DNA of 38,413 bases from an uncultured Chlorobiota bacterium (GTDB taxonomy: Bacteria > Bacteroidota > Bacteroidia > Bacteroidales > JAADGE01). The translations under genes and the position numbers were made by a program. Of the stretch, positions 1-7,359 are shown piece after piece; positions within the stretch are counted from its first letter, which is position 1; every line of letters starts with the position of its first letter. A model generated the notes under the pieces. The model ran no database searches. It was not told the DNA's origin and saw only the letters and a list, made by a program, of their open reading frames with translations. The stretch lies in the NCBI GenBank assembly GCA_947311445.1, contig CAMZKV010000020.1:1-38413 (forward strand). The letters run 5' to 3'.

Positions 1-1254
1 GCATACTGGGACGATGGCGGACAAGTTGTTGCTCCTCATGATAAAAATATCATATCCGAAGTTAATAAGATTACAAATATTAATGACATAAAATTTGAAG
101 GTGTAAAAGAAAATATTGAATCTTTAGGAGACGATTTTGACACCTTATATATAAACAAACTAAAAACTTTATCTGTTTCTAAAGATATTATTGAAAAACA
201 TGATGATTTTAAAATTGTTTACACTCCTATCCATGGTACAGGAGTTAAACTTGTTCCCGAAACTTTGAGAGCATTCGGTTTTAAAAACATTTTTAATATT
301 CCAGAACAAGATATTGTTGATGGTAACTTCCCTACTGTAATTTCTCCAAATCCGGAAAATGCAGAAGCCCTTGAAATGGCTATTCAAAAAGCAAAAGAAG
401 TAGATGCAGATTTAGTTTTAGCAACTGACCCTGATGCTGACCGTGTAGGAATTGCAGTTAAAGACTTAAAAAACAATTTTGTACTATTAAACGGAAATCA
501 AACCGCATCAGTATTAATTTATTTTCTTATAAAATCAAAAATTGACAGAAATTTAATAAAAGGGAATGAATACATTGTAAAAACAATTGTAACCTCTGAA
601 TTACTTGCAGATATTGCTCGTAAATTTAATATTGAGTATTTTGATACTTTAACAGGTTTTAAATTTATTGCTGAAATAATTAAAGAAAATGAAGGCAAAA
701 AATTATTTATTGGTGGTGGTGAAGAAAGTTATGGTTATTTGGCAGGCGAGTTTGTTAGAGATAAAGATGCTGTTATGTCAGCTGCTTTAATTGCAGAAAC
801 TGCTGTTTGGGCAAAAGAACAGGGCAAATCATTTTATGATATGCTTATTGACATTTATGTTGAGTTTGGTTTTTACAAAGAAGCCTTAGTAAATCTTGTA
901 AAAAAAGGCAAAAGCGGAACTGAGGAGATACAAAAAATGATGAATGAATTCAGAAATAATCCTCCTAAAATAATTGCAGGTTCAAAAGTTGTTAAAATTA
1001 AAGATTATTTCCTTCAAGAAAGTAAGAACATTGTTAATAATAAAATTGAGGCTATTGATTTGCCAAAATCTAATGTTATACAATTCTTTACGGAAGATGG
1101 TTCAAAAATAACTGTTAGACCTTCTGGCACTGAACCTAAAATTAAATTTTATATTGGCATAAAAGCCGATTTGTGTTGTAAAGAAAAATTTGAAGAAGTT
1201 AATTCTATACTTGAAGTAAAAATTGAAGAAATAAAAAACGATTTAAGTATTTAA
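1..1254 (+). CDS. Phosphoglucomutase/phosphomannomutase, 3' part (5' end outside window)
   Basis: The frame is open from base 1, so the gene begins upstream of the window and about 417 codons are visible. The product belongs to the alpha-D-phosphohexomutase family, which moves phosphate between C1 and C6 of glucose or mannose in the cytoplasm and feeds glycogen, LPS and exopolysaccharide precursors. The Mg-binding loop DPDADRVG is encoded at about 430-453. The sugar-recognition motif GGGEESYG is at about 712-735 and the C-terminal phosphate-binding motif RPSGTEPK at about 1120-1143, so all visible functional motifs are intact. The active-site serine lies upstream and cannot be checked. Glucose versus mannose preference cannot be read from the sequence. 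It converges on lptB across a shared hairpin terminator. Confidence 0.93.
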   Translation, partial: AYWDDGGQVVAPHDKNIISEVNKITNINDIKFEGVKENIESLGDDFDTLYINKLKTLSVSKDIIEKHDDFKIVYTPIHGTGVKLVPETLRAFGFKNIFNIPEQDIVDGNFPTVISPNPENAEALEMAIQKAKEVDADLVLATDPDADRVGIAVKDLKNNFVLLNGNQTASVLIYFLIKSKIDRNLIKGNEYIVKTIVTSELLADIARKFNIEYFDTLTGFKFIAEIIKENEGKKLFIGGGEESYGYLAGEFVRDKDAVMSAALIAETAVWAKEQGKSFYDMLIDIYVEFGFYKEALVNLVKKGKSGTEEIQKMMNEFRNNPPKIIAGSKVVKIKDYFLQESKNIVNNKIEAIDLPKSNVIQFFTEDGSKITVRPSGTEPKIKFYIGIKADLCCKEKFEEVNSILEVKIEEIKNDLSI

Positions 1255-1273
1255 AATTAAGTCATACTTAAAA

Positions 1274-1313
1274 AAAAGAGTTCATTTTCATTATTTAGAA
1301 ATTGAACTCTTTT
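1274..1313. terminator. Bidirectional hairpin terminator between the mutase gene and lptB
   Basis: A perfect 11-bp stem (aaaagagttca at 1274-1284, tgaactctttt at 1303-1313) encloses an 18-base loop. The A-run on the left and the T-run on the right supply a U-tract in either direction. It sits between two convergent genes ending at 1254 and 1317, which fits a shared rho-independent terminator. Confidence 0.8.
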
Positions 1314-1316
1314 AAA

Positions 1317-2039
1317 TTATCTTAATTCGAAATTCTTTCCCAAATACTTTTCTCTTACTTCAGGATTAGACGCTAAATCTTCCGCTGTTCCGGCTTCTAA
1401 AATATTGCCTTCGTAAAGCAAATAAGATCTATCTGTTATCCTGAGAGTTTCATGAACATTGTGATCAGTAATTAGCACCCCAATATTTTTCTCCTTTAAT
1501 GTTCTTACAATTGATTGGATATCTTCAACAGCAATAGGATCAACACCTGCAAAGGGTTCGTCTAAAAGAATAAAAGCAGGATTAATTGCGAGTGCTCTTG
1601 CAATTTCGGTTCTTCTTCTTTCTCCTCCTGAAAGCTGAATTCCTTTACTTTTACGAATATGATCTAGTCCAAATTCTTCAATTAACCTGTCAGTTTGTAT
1701 TTTTTGTTCTTTTCTTGACATTTTTGTCATTTCAAGAACACTTTTTATATTATTTTCAACAGATAAATTTCTAAAAACTGATGCTTCTTGTGGCAAATAA
1801 CCAATCCCCATCTTTGCCCTTTTATACATGGGTAATTTTGTAATATTTGTATTATCTAAAAAAACATTGCCTTCATTTGGTCTTATAAAACCAACAATCA
1901 TGTAAAAAGTCGTAGTTTTTCCAGCACCGTTAGGTCCTAACAACCCAACTATTTCACCTTTATTAACATCTAATGAAATACCTTTTACAACAGTTCTTTT
2001 ACCATATCTTTTCACAACTTTATCAGTATATAACTTCAT
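1317..2039 (-). CDS. lptB: LptB, ATP-binding subunit of the LPS export ABC transporter
   Basis: The 240-residue product is the length usual for LptB, the cytoplasmic ATPase that powers LptFG extraction of lipopolysaccharide from the inner membrane. Visible motifs are Walker A GPNGAGKT (residues 35-42), the Q-loop Gln at about 84, the ABC signature LSGGE (136-140), Walker B ILLDEP (157-162) and the H-loop His at about 193. The string GYLPQEASVFRNLSVENN around residues 80-97 is typical of LptB rather than of other ABC ATPases. The gene stands alone here, as is common in Bacteroidota, where lptFG and lptA lie elsewhere. A possible -7 element TAAATTTG lies upstream on the minus strand (2097-2104), without a clear -33 partner. 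Confidence 0.95.
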   Translation of the reverse strand: MKLYTDKVVKRYGKRTVVKGISLDVNKGEIVGLLGPNGAGKTTTFYMIVGFIRPNEGNVFLDNTNITKLPMYKRAKMGIGYLPQEASVFRNLSVENNIKSVLEMTKMSRKEQKIQTDRLIEEFGLDHIRKSKGIQLSGGERRRTEIARALAINPAFILLDEPFAGVDPIAVEDIQSIVRTLKEKNIGVLITDHNVHETLRITDRSYLLYEGNILEAGTAEDLASNPEVREKYLGKNFELR

Positions 2040-2153
2040 TTATAAGTATTTGAAAATTAAAAAGCATAAAACTATTAAAGATTTTTTTAATTCTTTCAAA
2101 TTTAACAATTTTTACGAATTTATATATTATTTTGCATGAAAATACAATAAATT

Positions 2154-2954
2154 ATGCCCTGTATAGCAAATTATTTTATAGTTGATGGAAAAAAACTTCC
2201 GGTAAAAAATTTTCAAATTTCAGAATTGGAAAAAGGAATTTCAATTTATGAAGTTGTTAAAATTTCAAATTATTTTCCTCTTTTTTTTAATGAGCATTTA
2301 AAAAGGTTTCATCAATCTGCCAAAATTAAAAATTTAAAAATCTTAATTTCTGATAAAGAAATAAAAAAACAGGTTTTTGAACTTATTAAAATCAATAAAA
2401 TTAAAAATGGCAGGTTAAAGTTTGTAATAAGATTTCATGATACAAAAAATACTTTAATTTGTTTCTTTCTTCAAAACATTGAACCTAAAGCTGATGTTTA
2501 CAAATATGGGGTAAAAATTATTTCTGAAAAAATTGAACGAATAAACCCAAATGCAAAAGTAATAAACTACAAACTAAGAGAGTTTCTAAAAACTAATACA
2601 AAAAACAAAAATGTCTTTGAAACATTATTAATATCTAAAAATAATAAAATTACGGAATGCAGTAAGTCAAATATTTTTTTCATTAAAAATAACAAACTTA
2701 CAACTCCAAAATCAAGAGATGTTTTAAAAGGAATTACACGAGATTTTATATTCAAAATATGTAAAAAAACCAACATTAAAGTTCTTGAAAAAGACATTTT
2801 TTTGAATGAAATAGCAAACTTCGAGGCCGCATTTATAACTGGCACATCAATTGGTGTTTTAGCTGTAAATCAGATAAATGATACACATTTCTCAACAAAT
2901 AATGAATTATTAAAAATAATTTCTGAAAACTACTTAAAAATAATAAAAAATTAA
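2154..2954 (+). CDS. Class IV (fold type IV) PLP-dependent aminotransferase / aminodeoxychorismate lyase-like
   Basis: The 266-residue cytoplasmic protein has the fold-type IV layout shared by branched-chain aminotransferase, D-amino acid aminotransferase and 4-amino-4-deoxychorismate lyase. Lys135 in AKVINY fits the PLP Schiff-base lysine, and Glu168 in ITECSKSN fits the glutamate that contacts the PLP pyridine nitrogen. LKGITR (about 191-196) is the conserved phosphate-binding segment, and TGTS near residue 230 is the second one. The length is slightly short for IlvE (about 300 or more) and fits PabC or a D-amino acid aminotransferase better, but the substrate cannot be fixed. The chosen ATG is the first in the frame and gives a normal N-terminus. 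There are no obvious operon partners, and a long spacer follows. Confidence 0.85.
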   Translation: MPCIANYFIVDGKKLPVKNFQISELEKGISIYEVVKISNYFPLFFNEHLKRFHQSAKIKNLKILISDKEIKKQVFELIKINKIKNGRLKFVIRFHDTKNTLICFFLQNIEPKADVYKYGVKIISEKIERINPNAKVINYKLREFLKTNTKNKNVFETLLISKNNKITECSKSNIFFIKNNKLTTPKSRDVLKGITRDFIFKICKKTNIKVLEKDIFLNEIANFEAAFITGTSIGVLAVNQINDTHFSTNNELLKIISENYLKIIKN

Positions 2955-3330
2955 ACAAGGCAAGCTAATAACTATTATTTAAAAATTTAATTATTATAAT
3001 TTTAATTTCTTTCCGTAAATACAAAACTTGCTTACAAACCACAACATTCTAAATATCAACATATTATACTGCCGAACATAAAACAAATAATCGATATTGT
3101 TAATACATTTTTTCTACGAACAAGCAAAAATTCCAAACATGTAAATAATACTTAAAATATTTGAAACAATACTTCATAAAGAGAGAAGATACTCCTTGTG
3201 TAAATATTAATTTAAGTTAAAAATTTAGTAAAATAATAAAATTTAAAATTAGAGAAAATAAAGAAAATTTTTTGATAAAATTAGTTATTCACATATGCTT
3301 AAAAAAAATATAATAACACAAAACTTTAAT

Positions 3331-3384
3331 GTTTTACAACATTTTATTTTGTAAAATAAAAAAAATGTCTTACAATTGTAAAAC
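3331..3384. promoter_or_regulatory. Nested inverted repeats with three TTTTACAA/TTGTAAAA elements upstream of the DeoR gene
   Basis: The 500-base spacer 2955-3455 has no gene. Within it, gttttacaa (3331-3339) is matched exactly by ttgtaaaac (3376-3384), and a further TTGTAAAA lies at 3349-3356. The inner sequence 3342-3361 is a near-continuous inverted repeat (ttttatttt, gt, aaaataaaa). TTACAATTGTAA at 3370-3381 is a perfect 12-bp palindrome. This density of symmetric elements just before a regulator gene suggests binding sites for a dimeric repressor or a cruciform, but AT-rich DNA makes chance matches more likely. The part 2955-3330 shows nothing recognisable. Confidence 0.5.
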
Positions 3385-3420
3385 AAAAGTAAACGAAAGT
3401 AAACAAACCTAAACAATAAC
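3381..3420. promoter_or_regulatory. Four 10-bp phased direct repeats, candidate DeoR operator
   Basis: Four consecutive decamers read aaacaaaagt, aaacgaaagt, aaacaaacct and aaacaataac, so AAAC recurs exactly once per helical turn. The reverse complement gives repeated CTTT/GTTT blocks, which recalls the CTTTC-type direct repeats reported for AgaR-like DeoR regulators. The array ends 35 bases before the start of a DeoR-family gene, the position expected for autoregulation. The function is inferred from position and phasing only. Confidence 0.55.
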
Positions 3421-3455
3421 AAACTGCATCAAATACAAAACTAAAAGATAGTATA

Positions 3456-4238
3456 ATGGGGCATATAAGTGAAAATACTATTTTTCAAGAAGAAAGAAGA
3501 GAGGAAATTTTAAAAATCCTTGATAAAAAAAATAGAATTTCAACAAATGAACTTATTGAAAAGTTTAATACAACAGCTGTTACTATCAGAAAAGATTTAA
3601 CTGTATTAGAAAAGTCCGGAGCTTTAAAAAGGACACACGGAGGAGCAATAAAAAAAAATGAATTGTTTAGAGGTCTTGCCCTTACCGAAAAAGAAAAAAT
3701 ATTTCTTAATGAAAAATTAAGAATTGTAAAAGAAGCAGCAAATCTTATAAAAGAAGGAGATACAATAATTTTAGACTCTGGTTCAACAACAAATTTATTA
3801 GCGAAAGAAATACTTAACAAAAAAAACATAACTGTTATAACTAATGCTTTAAATATTGCAGTTGAATTAATAAACTCAAATATCGAAGTGATTTTAACTG
3901 GAGGTAATCTTTTTAAAGATACTTTAACATTAATCGGTCCTTTGGCAGAAACTGTTTTAAAAAAATTATCTTCTGGCAAACTGTTTTTAGGAACAGACGG
4001 AATTGATTTTGAACACGGATTAACAACTCCAAACTTAACCGAAGCAAGTACAACACAAACTATGATGAATATTTCAGGTGAAATTATTTTGCTTGTAGAT
4101 GAATCTAAATTTGGAAGACGCAGTTTGGCAGTAATCTCTAAAATTGAAAAACTTGATAAAATAATAACTAATAAAAAAATGACAGACAATGAATTATCGA
4201 TGTTCAAAAAATCAGGAGTGAAAATTACAACTGTTTAA
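3456..4238 (+). CDS. DeoR-family transcriptional regulator (AgaR/GlpR-like)
   Basis: The 260-residue protein has the standard two-domain DeoR architecture. The N-terminal winged helix-turn-helix (about residues 12-65) contains ITRKDL-like TIRKDLTVLE and ends in the family hallmark RTHGGA. The C-terminal sugar-phosphate sensor domain (about 75-235) contains DSGSTT, ITNALN, TGG and DESKFG. Members of this family repress sugar catabolic operons and are released by a phosphorylated sugar intermediate. It is the first gene of the PUL-like cluster and lies just after phased repeats that could be its operator. It is therefore the likely controller of the genes to 21684, or at least of the first block to 7218. 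Use of a DeoR protein instead of a hybrid two-component regulator or ECF sigma factor is notable for a SusCD locus. The inducer is unknown; an aminosugar phosphate would fit the neighbours. Confidence 0.9.
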   Translation: MGHISENTIFQEERREEILKILDKKNRISTNELIEKFNTTAVTIRKDLTVLEKSGALKRTHGGAIKKNELFRGLALTEKEKIFLNEKLRIVKEAANLIKEGDTIILDSGSTTNLLAKEILNKKNITVITNALNIAVELINSNIEVILTGGNLFKDTLTLIGPLAETVLKKLSSGKLFLGTDGIDFEHGLTTPNLTEASTTQTMMNISGEIILLVDESKFGRRSLAVISKIEKLDKIITNKKMTDNELSMFKKSGVKITTV

Positions 4239-4343
4239 ATTTATAATACAGTGAAATTGAAATGCCCATAAGAAAATATACTCACACATAAAGCAAACAT
4301 TAAAGCAACTTATTTATAAATTAATTACACAATATTAAACAAA

Positions 4344-5267
4344 ATGAAAACCGTAAAATTAAGTTTATTAATATTTTTATTACTGGGAGTAAAAACATTT
4401 GCTCAAAAAAATGAATATCCGTCAATTGCATGGAACTCTGTAATTTTACAGGGAGACAAATGCAGTTGGGATGTAAATAAAGTTCACACATTTTCAATTG
4501 TTGAAGCTAATAAAGACGGATATAAATATTGGGCATATTACGGACTTGACCACTACAATGACACAAATCCTTTGGTTAAAAAAAGTGGGCTTGCCAGAAG
4601 CAACGATTTAGAATATTGGGTAAAATATGAACACAACCCAATAATAAATAAAAATTGCAGATGGCCGACAGTAATTTTTGCAAATGAAACTTTTTATATG
4701 TTTTTTGCTGAATATAATAAATCTTACGACAGCAGAATTGTTATGTTAACAAGCAAAGACGGAACAGACTTCAACAATAAAACAATAGTTGTTCCATTTG
4801 AAAAAGGAAAACAAAACCAAAACCCTTTTATTTATTTCAATAAAAAAGATAATAACTTTTATCTCTTTTACTATAACGGCACCGAAAGAGCAAAAACAAA
4901 CAAAAAATGGAACATTGCTGTAAAAAAATCAAACAATATTTTTAAACTTAAAGATAGCAAAACCAAATTCATAATTTCTTTATCAGAAACAATTGCAGCT
5001 CCTTCAATAGCATTTTATAATAATACATATTATCTTTTAGTTGAAGAATTTGACACAGGAAAACTATCTGGAAAGTGGGTTACTAATGCATTTTATTCTA
5101 ATAGAATAGACGGCAATTACAAAAGAGTAAAAAACAACCCGATACTTTCAAATAATGACGCATGTGCTTTTCAATATGTAATTGACAATAAACTATATGT
5201 ATCATACTCCCATGCACTTGATAAAGAAAAAACTATTTGGAATTTAAAAATGATAAAAGTAAAATAA
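4344..5267 (+). CDS. Secreted five-bladed beta-propeller glycosidase-like protein (GH43/GH32/GH130 superfamily)
   Basis: The 307-residue protein begins with a cleavable signal peptide (hydrophobic run, then FAQ at about residues 19-21), so it is exported to the periplasm or beyond. The mature part shows repeated propeller-blade features: YWAYYGLDHY, then GLARSNDLEYW followed by NPII, the blade-like FYMFFAEY and ITSKDGTDFN-type turns. The GLARS-D-YW-NPI string is typical of beta-propeller glycosidases and mannoside phosphorylases. I cannot assign it to one GH family or name the catalytic acids with confidence. It may be a retaining or inverting exo-enzyme, or a binding protein. It follows the DeoR gene by 105 bases and its stop overlaps the next start (TAATG), which implies translational coupling to the SIS gene. 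Confidence 0.6.
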   Translation: MKTVKLSLLIFLLLGVKTFAQKNEYPSIAWNSVILQGDKCSWDVNKVHTFSIVEANKDGYKYWAYYGLDHYNDTNPLVKKSGLARSNDLEYWVKYEHNPIINKNCRWPTVIFANETFYMFFAEYNKSYDSRIVMLTSKDGTDFNNKTIVVPFEKGKQNQNPFIYFNKKDNNFYLFYYNGTERAKTNKKWNIAVKKSNNIFKLKDSKTKFIISLSETIAAPSIAFYNNTYYLLVEEFDTGKLSGKWVTNAFYSNRIDGNYKRVKNNPILSNNDACAFQYVIDNKLYVSYSHALDKEKTIWNLKMIKVK

Positions 5268-6319
5268 TGAACTTATTTTTAAAAGAAATTACAGAACAAC
5301 CGCAAGCATTAGAAGATACATTAAAACTGTATTTAAATGAAGATAATCTAAAAACATTATCAAAATTGAGAACAATGCTGAAAAACAGTGAATTTGAGCA
5401 AATAATTTTTTCGGGAATGGGAAGCTCTTATTTCACTTCTTTTGCAGCATCAAATATATTCAGCAAAATAGGAATAAGTTCTTCTGTAATTAATGCCGGA
5501 GAATTATTACATTATAATTTTCAAGTACTTAATAAGAAAACACTTCTTGTTTGCTTCTCTCAATCTGGCGAAAGCTTTGAAGTCGTTGAAATATTAAAAA
5601 ATATTCCTGAAAATGTAAAATGTTTAGGCATTACAAATACAAAAAACAGCACACTTGACAAAAAAGCTGACTTTTCTTTATACAGCAGTGCAGGAAAAGA
5701 AAAAATGACTTCAACAAAAACATTTGTCTCAATACTTCTTGTTACATACATATTTGCATGGTACATAAATGATGAATGGAATGACATAAAAATTCAAAAA
5801 ATTAAGAAACTAATTATTGATGTAGAAGAAAAAATTAATTTCTTTCGGATAAATATTATAGAGCTTATTAATTTCTTTGGCAACTTACAATCACTCCAAA
5901 TAATAGCAAGAGGACCAGCCTACGCTTCCGCAATGCAAAGCAGTCTTATGTTTAAAGAAGCTGTAAAAGTTGCAGCAACCGGATATTTTGGTGGAGAATT
6001 CAGACACGGTCCCATAGAAATGGTTCAAGAGGGAGTAAAAACAATAATCTTTATACCGAAAGGAAAAACTTTTGAGCAAAATCTTAAAATGGCAAAAGAT
6101 ATTGCAAACTTCGGAGGTAAAGTTTTAATCATCACTAATTCAGATATAAATATCTCAAACAATAAAATCAAAATCTTACATATTCCCGAAGAAGATGAGT
6201 TCTTATTTTCAATTGAAAGCATCATACCTGTTCAACTTTACATTGATGAATATGCAAAAAATAAAGGATTTGAAGCCGGCAGTTTTTCGCATGGAGCAAA
6301 AGTAACAGCTGTTGAATAA
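5267..6319 (+). CDS. Double-SIS-domain aminosugar-phosphate isomerase/deaminase-like protein
   Basis: The 350-residue cytoplasmic protein carries two SIS (sugar isomerase) domains, at about residues 45-165 and 210-340, and lacks the glutaminase half of GlmS. SQSGES (98-103) is the phosphosugar-binding loop of the first domain. FRHGP (245-249) and the C-terminal HGAKVTAVE match equivalent GlmS positions. The opening residues MNLFLKEITEQPQ are typical of this group. Known members include the alternative glucosamine-6-phosphate deaminase (NagB-II), AgaS-type isomerases and fructosamine deglycases. The start at 5267 is chosen because its ATG overlaps the preceding stop codon in TAATG; an upstream in-frame ATG at 5237 would lie inside the previous gene. 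With the ROK kinase 14 bases downstream it likely forms the cytoplasmic end of the pathway. The exact substrate is not known. Confidence 0.82.
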   Translation: MNLFLKEITEQPQALEDTLKLYLNEDNLKTLSKLRTMLKNSEFEQIIFSGMGSSYFTSFAASNIFSKIGISSSVINAGELLHYNFQVLNKKTLLVCFSQSGESFEVVEILKNIPENVKCLGITNTKNSTLDKKADFSLYSSAGKEKMTSTKTFVSILLVTYIFAWYINDEWNDIKIQKIKKLIIDVEEKINFFRINIIELINFFGNLQSLQIIARGPAYASAMQSSLMFKEAVKVAATGYFGGEFRHGPIEMVQEGVKTIIFIPKGKTFEQNLKMAKDIANFGGKVLIITNSDINISNNKIKILHIPEEDEFLFSIESIIPVQLYIDEYAKNKGFEAGSFSHGAKVTAVE

Positions 6320-6333
6320 CTAAAAATATTAAA

Positions 6334-7218
6334 ATGGCAGACAAAATATACATAGGAATTGATTTAGGCGGAACTAAAATTTTGACAGGTGCAATTTCAG
6401 AAAAAGGAAAAGTTCTATGCGTTCCGGTTAAGGTACCAACAAATGGGTACGAACAATCCGAAAGAATTATTCAAAGAATAACATCAAGTGTTGAAACTAT
6501 TTTAGAAAGATTAGAAATTAACATAGGTAATATTGCAGGAATAGGAATCGGAACAACAGGTCCTTTGGATATAAAAACAGGAATAATTTTAGAATGTCCG
6601 CAACTCCCCACCATGAACTATTTCCCTTTAAAAGAGACAATTGCAAATTATTTCAATACAAAAGTATTTATTAATAACGATGCAAATTGCCTAATATACG
6701 GAGAAACTATTTTCGGAGCAGGAAAATCAAAAAAAAATGTATTAGGTTTTACCTTGGGAACAGGTTTCGGAGCTGCAATAATTATTAACGGTAAAATTCT
6801 GAACGGTGCAACCCAAACTGCTGGTGAAATTTGGACTTCGCCATACAAATCGGGAATAATTGAAGATTACATTTCAGGAAAAGGGGTTTCAAGAATTTAC
6901 AAATCAGTGTGTGGAAAAGATATGGAATCTGACGAAATTTTTAAACTTGCCGAAAATAATGATAAAGATGCCTTGAAAACTTGGAAAATATTCGGAGAAC
7001 ATTTAGCTTATGCAATGGCATGGAGCATAAATATTTTAGATCCTGAAATTGTAATATTAGGTGGCTCAATTTCTAATGCAGGAAAATTCTTTTTAAAACA
7101 TACTGAAAAACAATTAAGAAAAAATATTTGCGAAGCTCCGGCACAAATAACAAAAATTGTTTTACCGGAACTAGGAGACTATGCCGGATTTATAGGTGCG
7201 GCAGCATTAGCGTTATAA
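6334..7218 (+). CDS. ROK-family sugar kinase
   Basis: The 294-residue protein has the ATP-binding DLGGTK motif near residue 10, GIGTTGPLD (71-79), the catalytic Asp116 in NNDANC and the second phosphate loop LGTGFGA (141-147). ROK kinases phosphorylate free hexoses or hexosamines such as glucose, mannose, GlcNAc or ManNAc in the cytoplasm. After GEIW (164-167), the segment that in most ROK kinases holds the Zn-binding His and the CxCGxxGCxE cluster is shortened to a Cys-free stretch, so the protein is a zinc-less variant. It starts 14 bases after the SIS gene and is probably in the same transcript. The product of the kinase would be the substrate of the SIS enzyme. Confidence 0.88.
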   Translation: MADKIYIGIDLGGTKILTGAISEKGKVLCVPVKVPTNGYEQSERIIQRITSSVETILERLEINIGNIAGIGIGTTGPLDIKTGIILECPQLPTMNYFPLKETIANYFNTKVFINNDANCLIYGETIFGAGKSKKNVLGFTLGTGFGAAIIINGKILNGATQTAGEIWTSPYKSGIIEDYISGKGVSRIYKSVCGKDMESDEIFKLAENNDKDALKTWKIFGEHLAYAMAWSINILDPEIVILGGSISNAGKFFLKHTEKQLRKNICEAPAQITKIVLPELGDYAGFIGAAALAL

Positions 7219-7223
7219 ATAAT

Positions 7224-7269
7224 CCCCCTACTGAAAAAATCCGTTGAATATTTTCGCTAACGTAGGAGG
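7224..7269 (+). other. Intercistronic hairpin between the ROK kinase and GH2 genes
   Basis: ccccctac (7224-7231) pairs with gtaggagg (7262-7269) with one mismatch. A shorter alternative stem cgtt/aacg (7242-7245, 7259-7262) lies inside. There is no T-run; the stem is followed by aaaaaggataaag. It could be a rho-dependent or processing hairpin that separates expression of the cytoplasmic block from the lipoprotein block. The 141-base gap here is the longest between 4344 and 20362. The next 90 bases also contain the palindrome TAACGTTA at 7335-7342. Confidence 0.4.
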
Positions 7270-7359
7270 AAAAAGGATAAAGAATTAAAGAAATTGAAAA
7301 AATATTAAATAATTATAAATCAAACAATTAATTTTAACGTTAGTTGAAATAAAGAAAAA

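Noticed and set aside
2955..3330. Possible small gene or RNA in the spacer before the DeoR operator region
   Set aside because: Very AT-rich, with no open frame with motifs, no stable GC hairpin and no tRNA-like structure.
3485..4207. Long open frame on the minus strand opposite the DeoR gene
   Set aside because: It is a shadow of a well-recognised gene; its translation is Ser/Phe/Val-rich with no family motifs.
5237..5266. Upstream ATG for the SIS gene
   Set aside because: It lies inside the preceding gene; the ATG at 5267 overlaps the stop and begins the conserved N-terminus.
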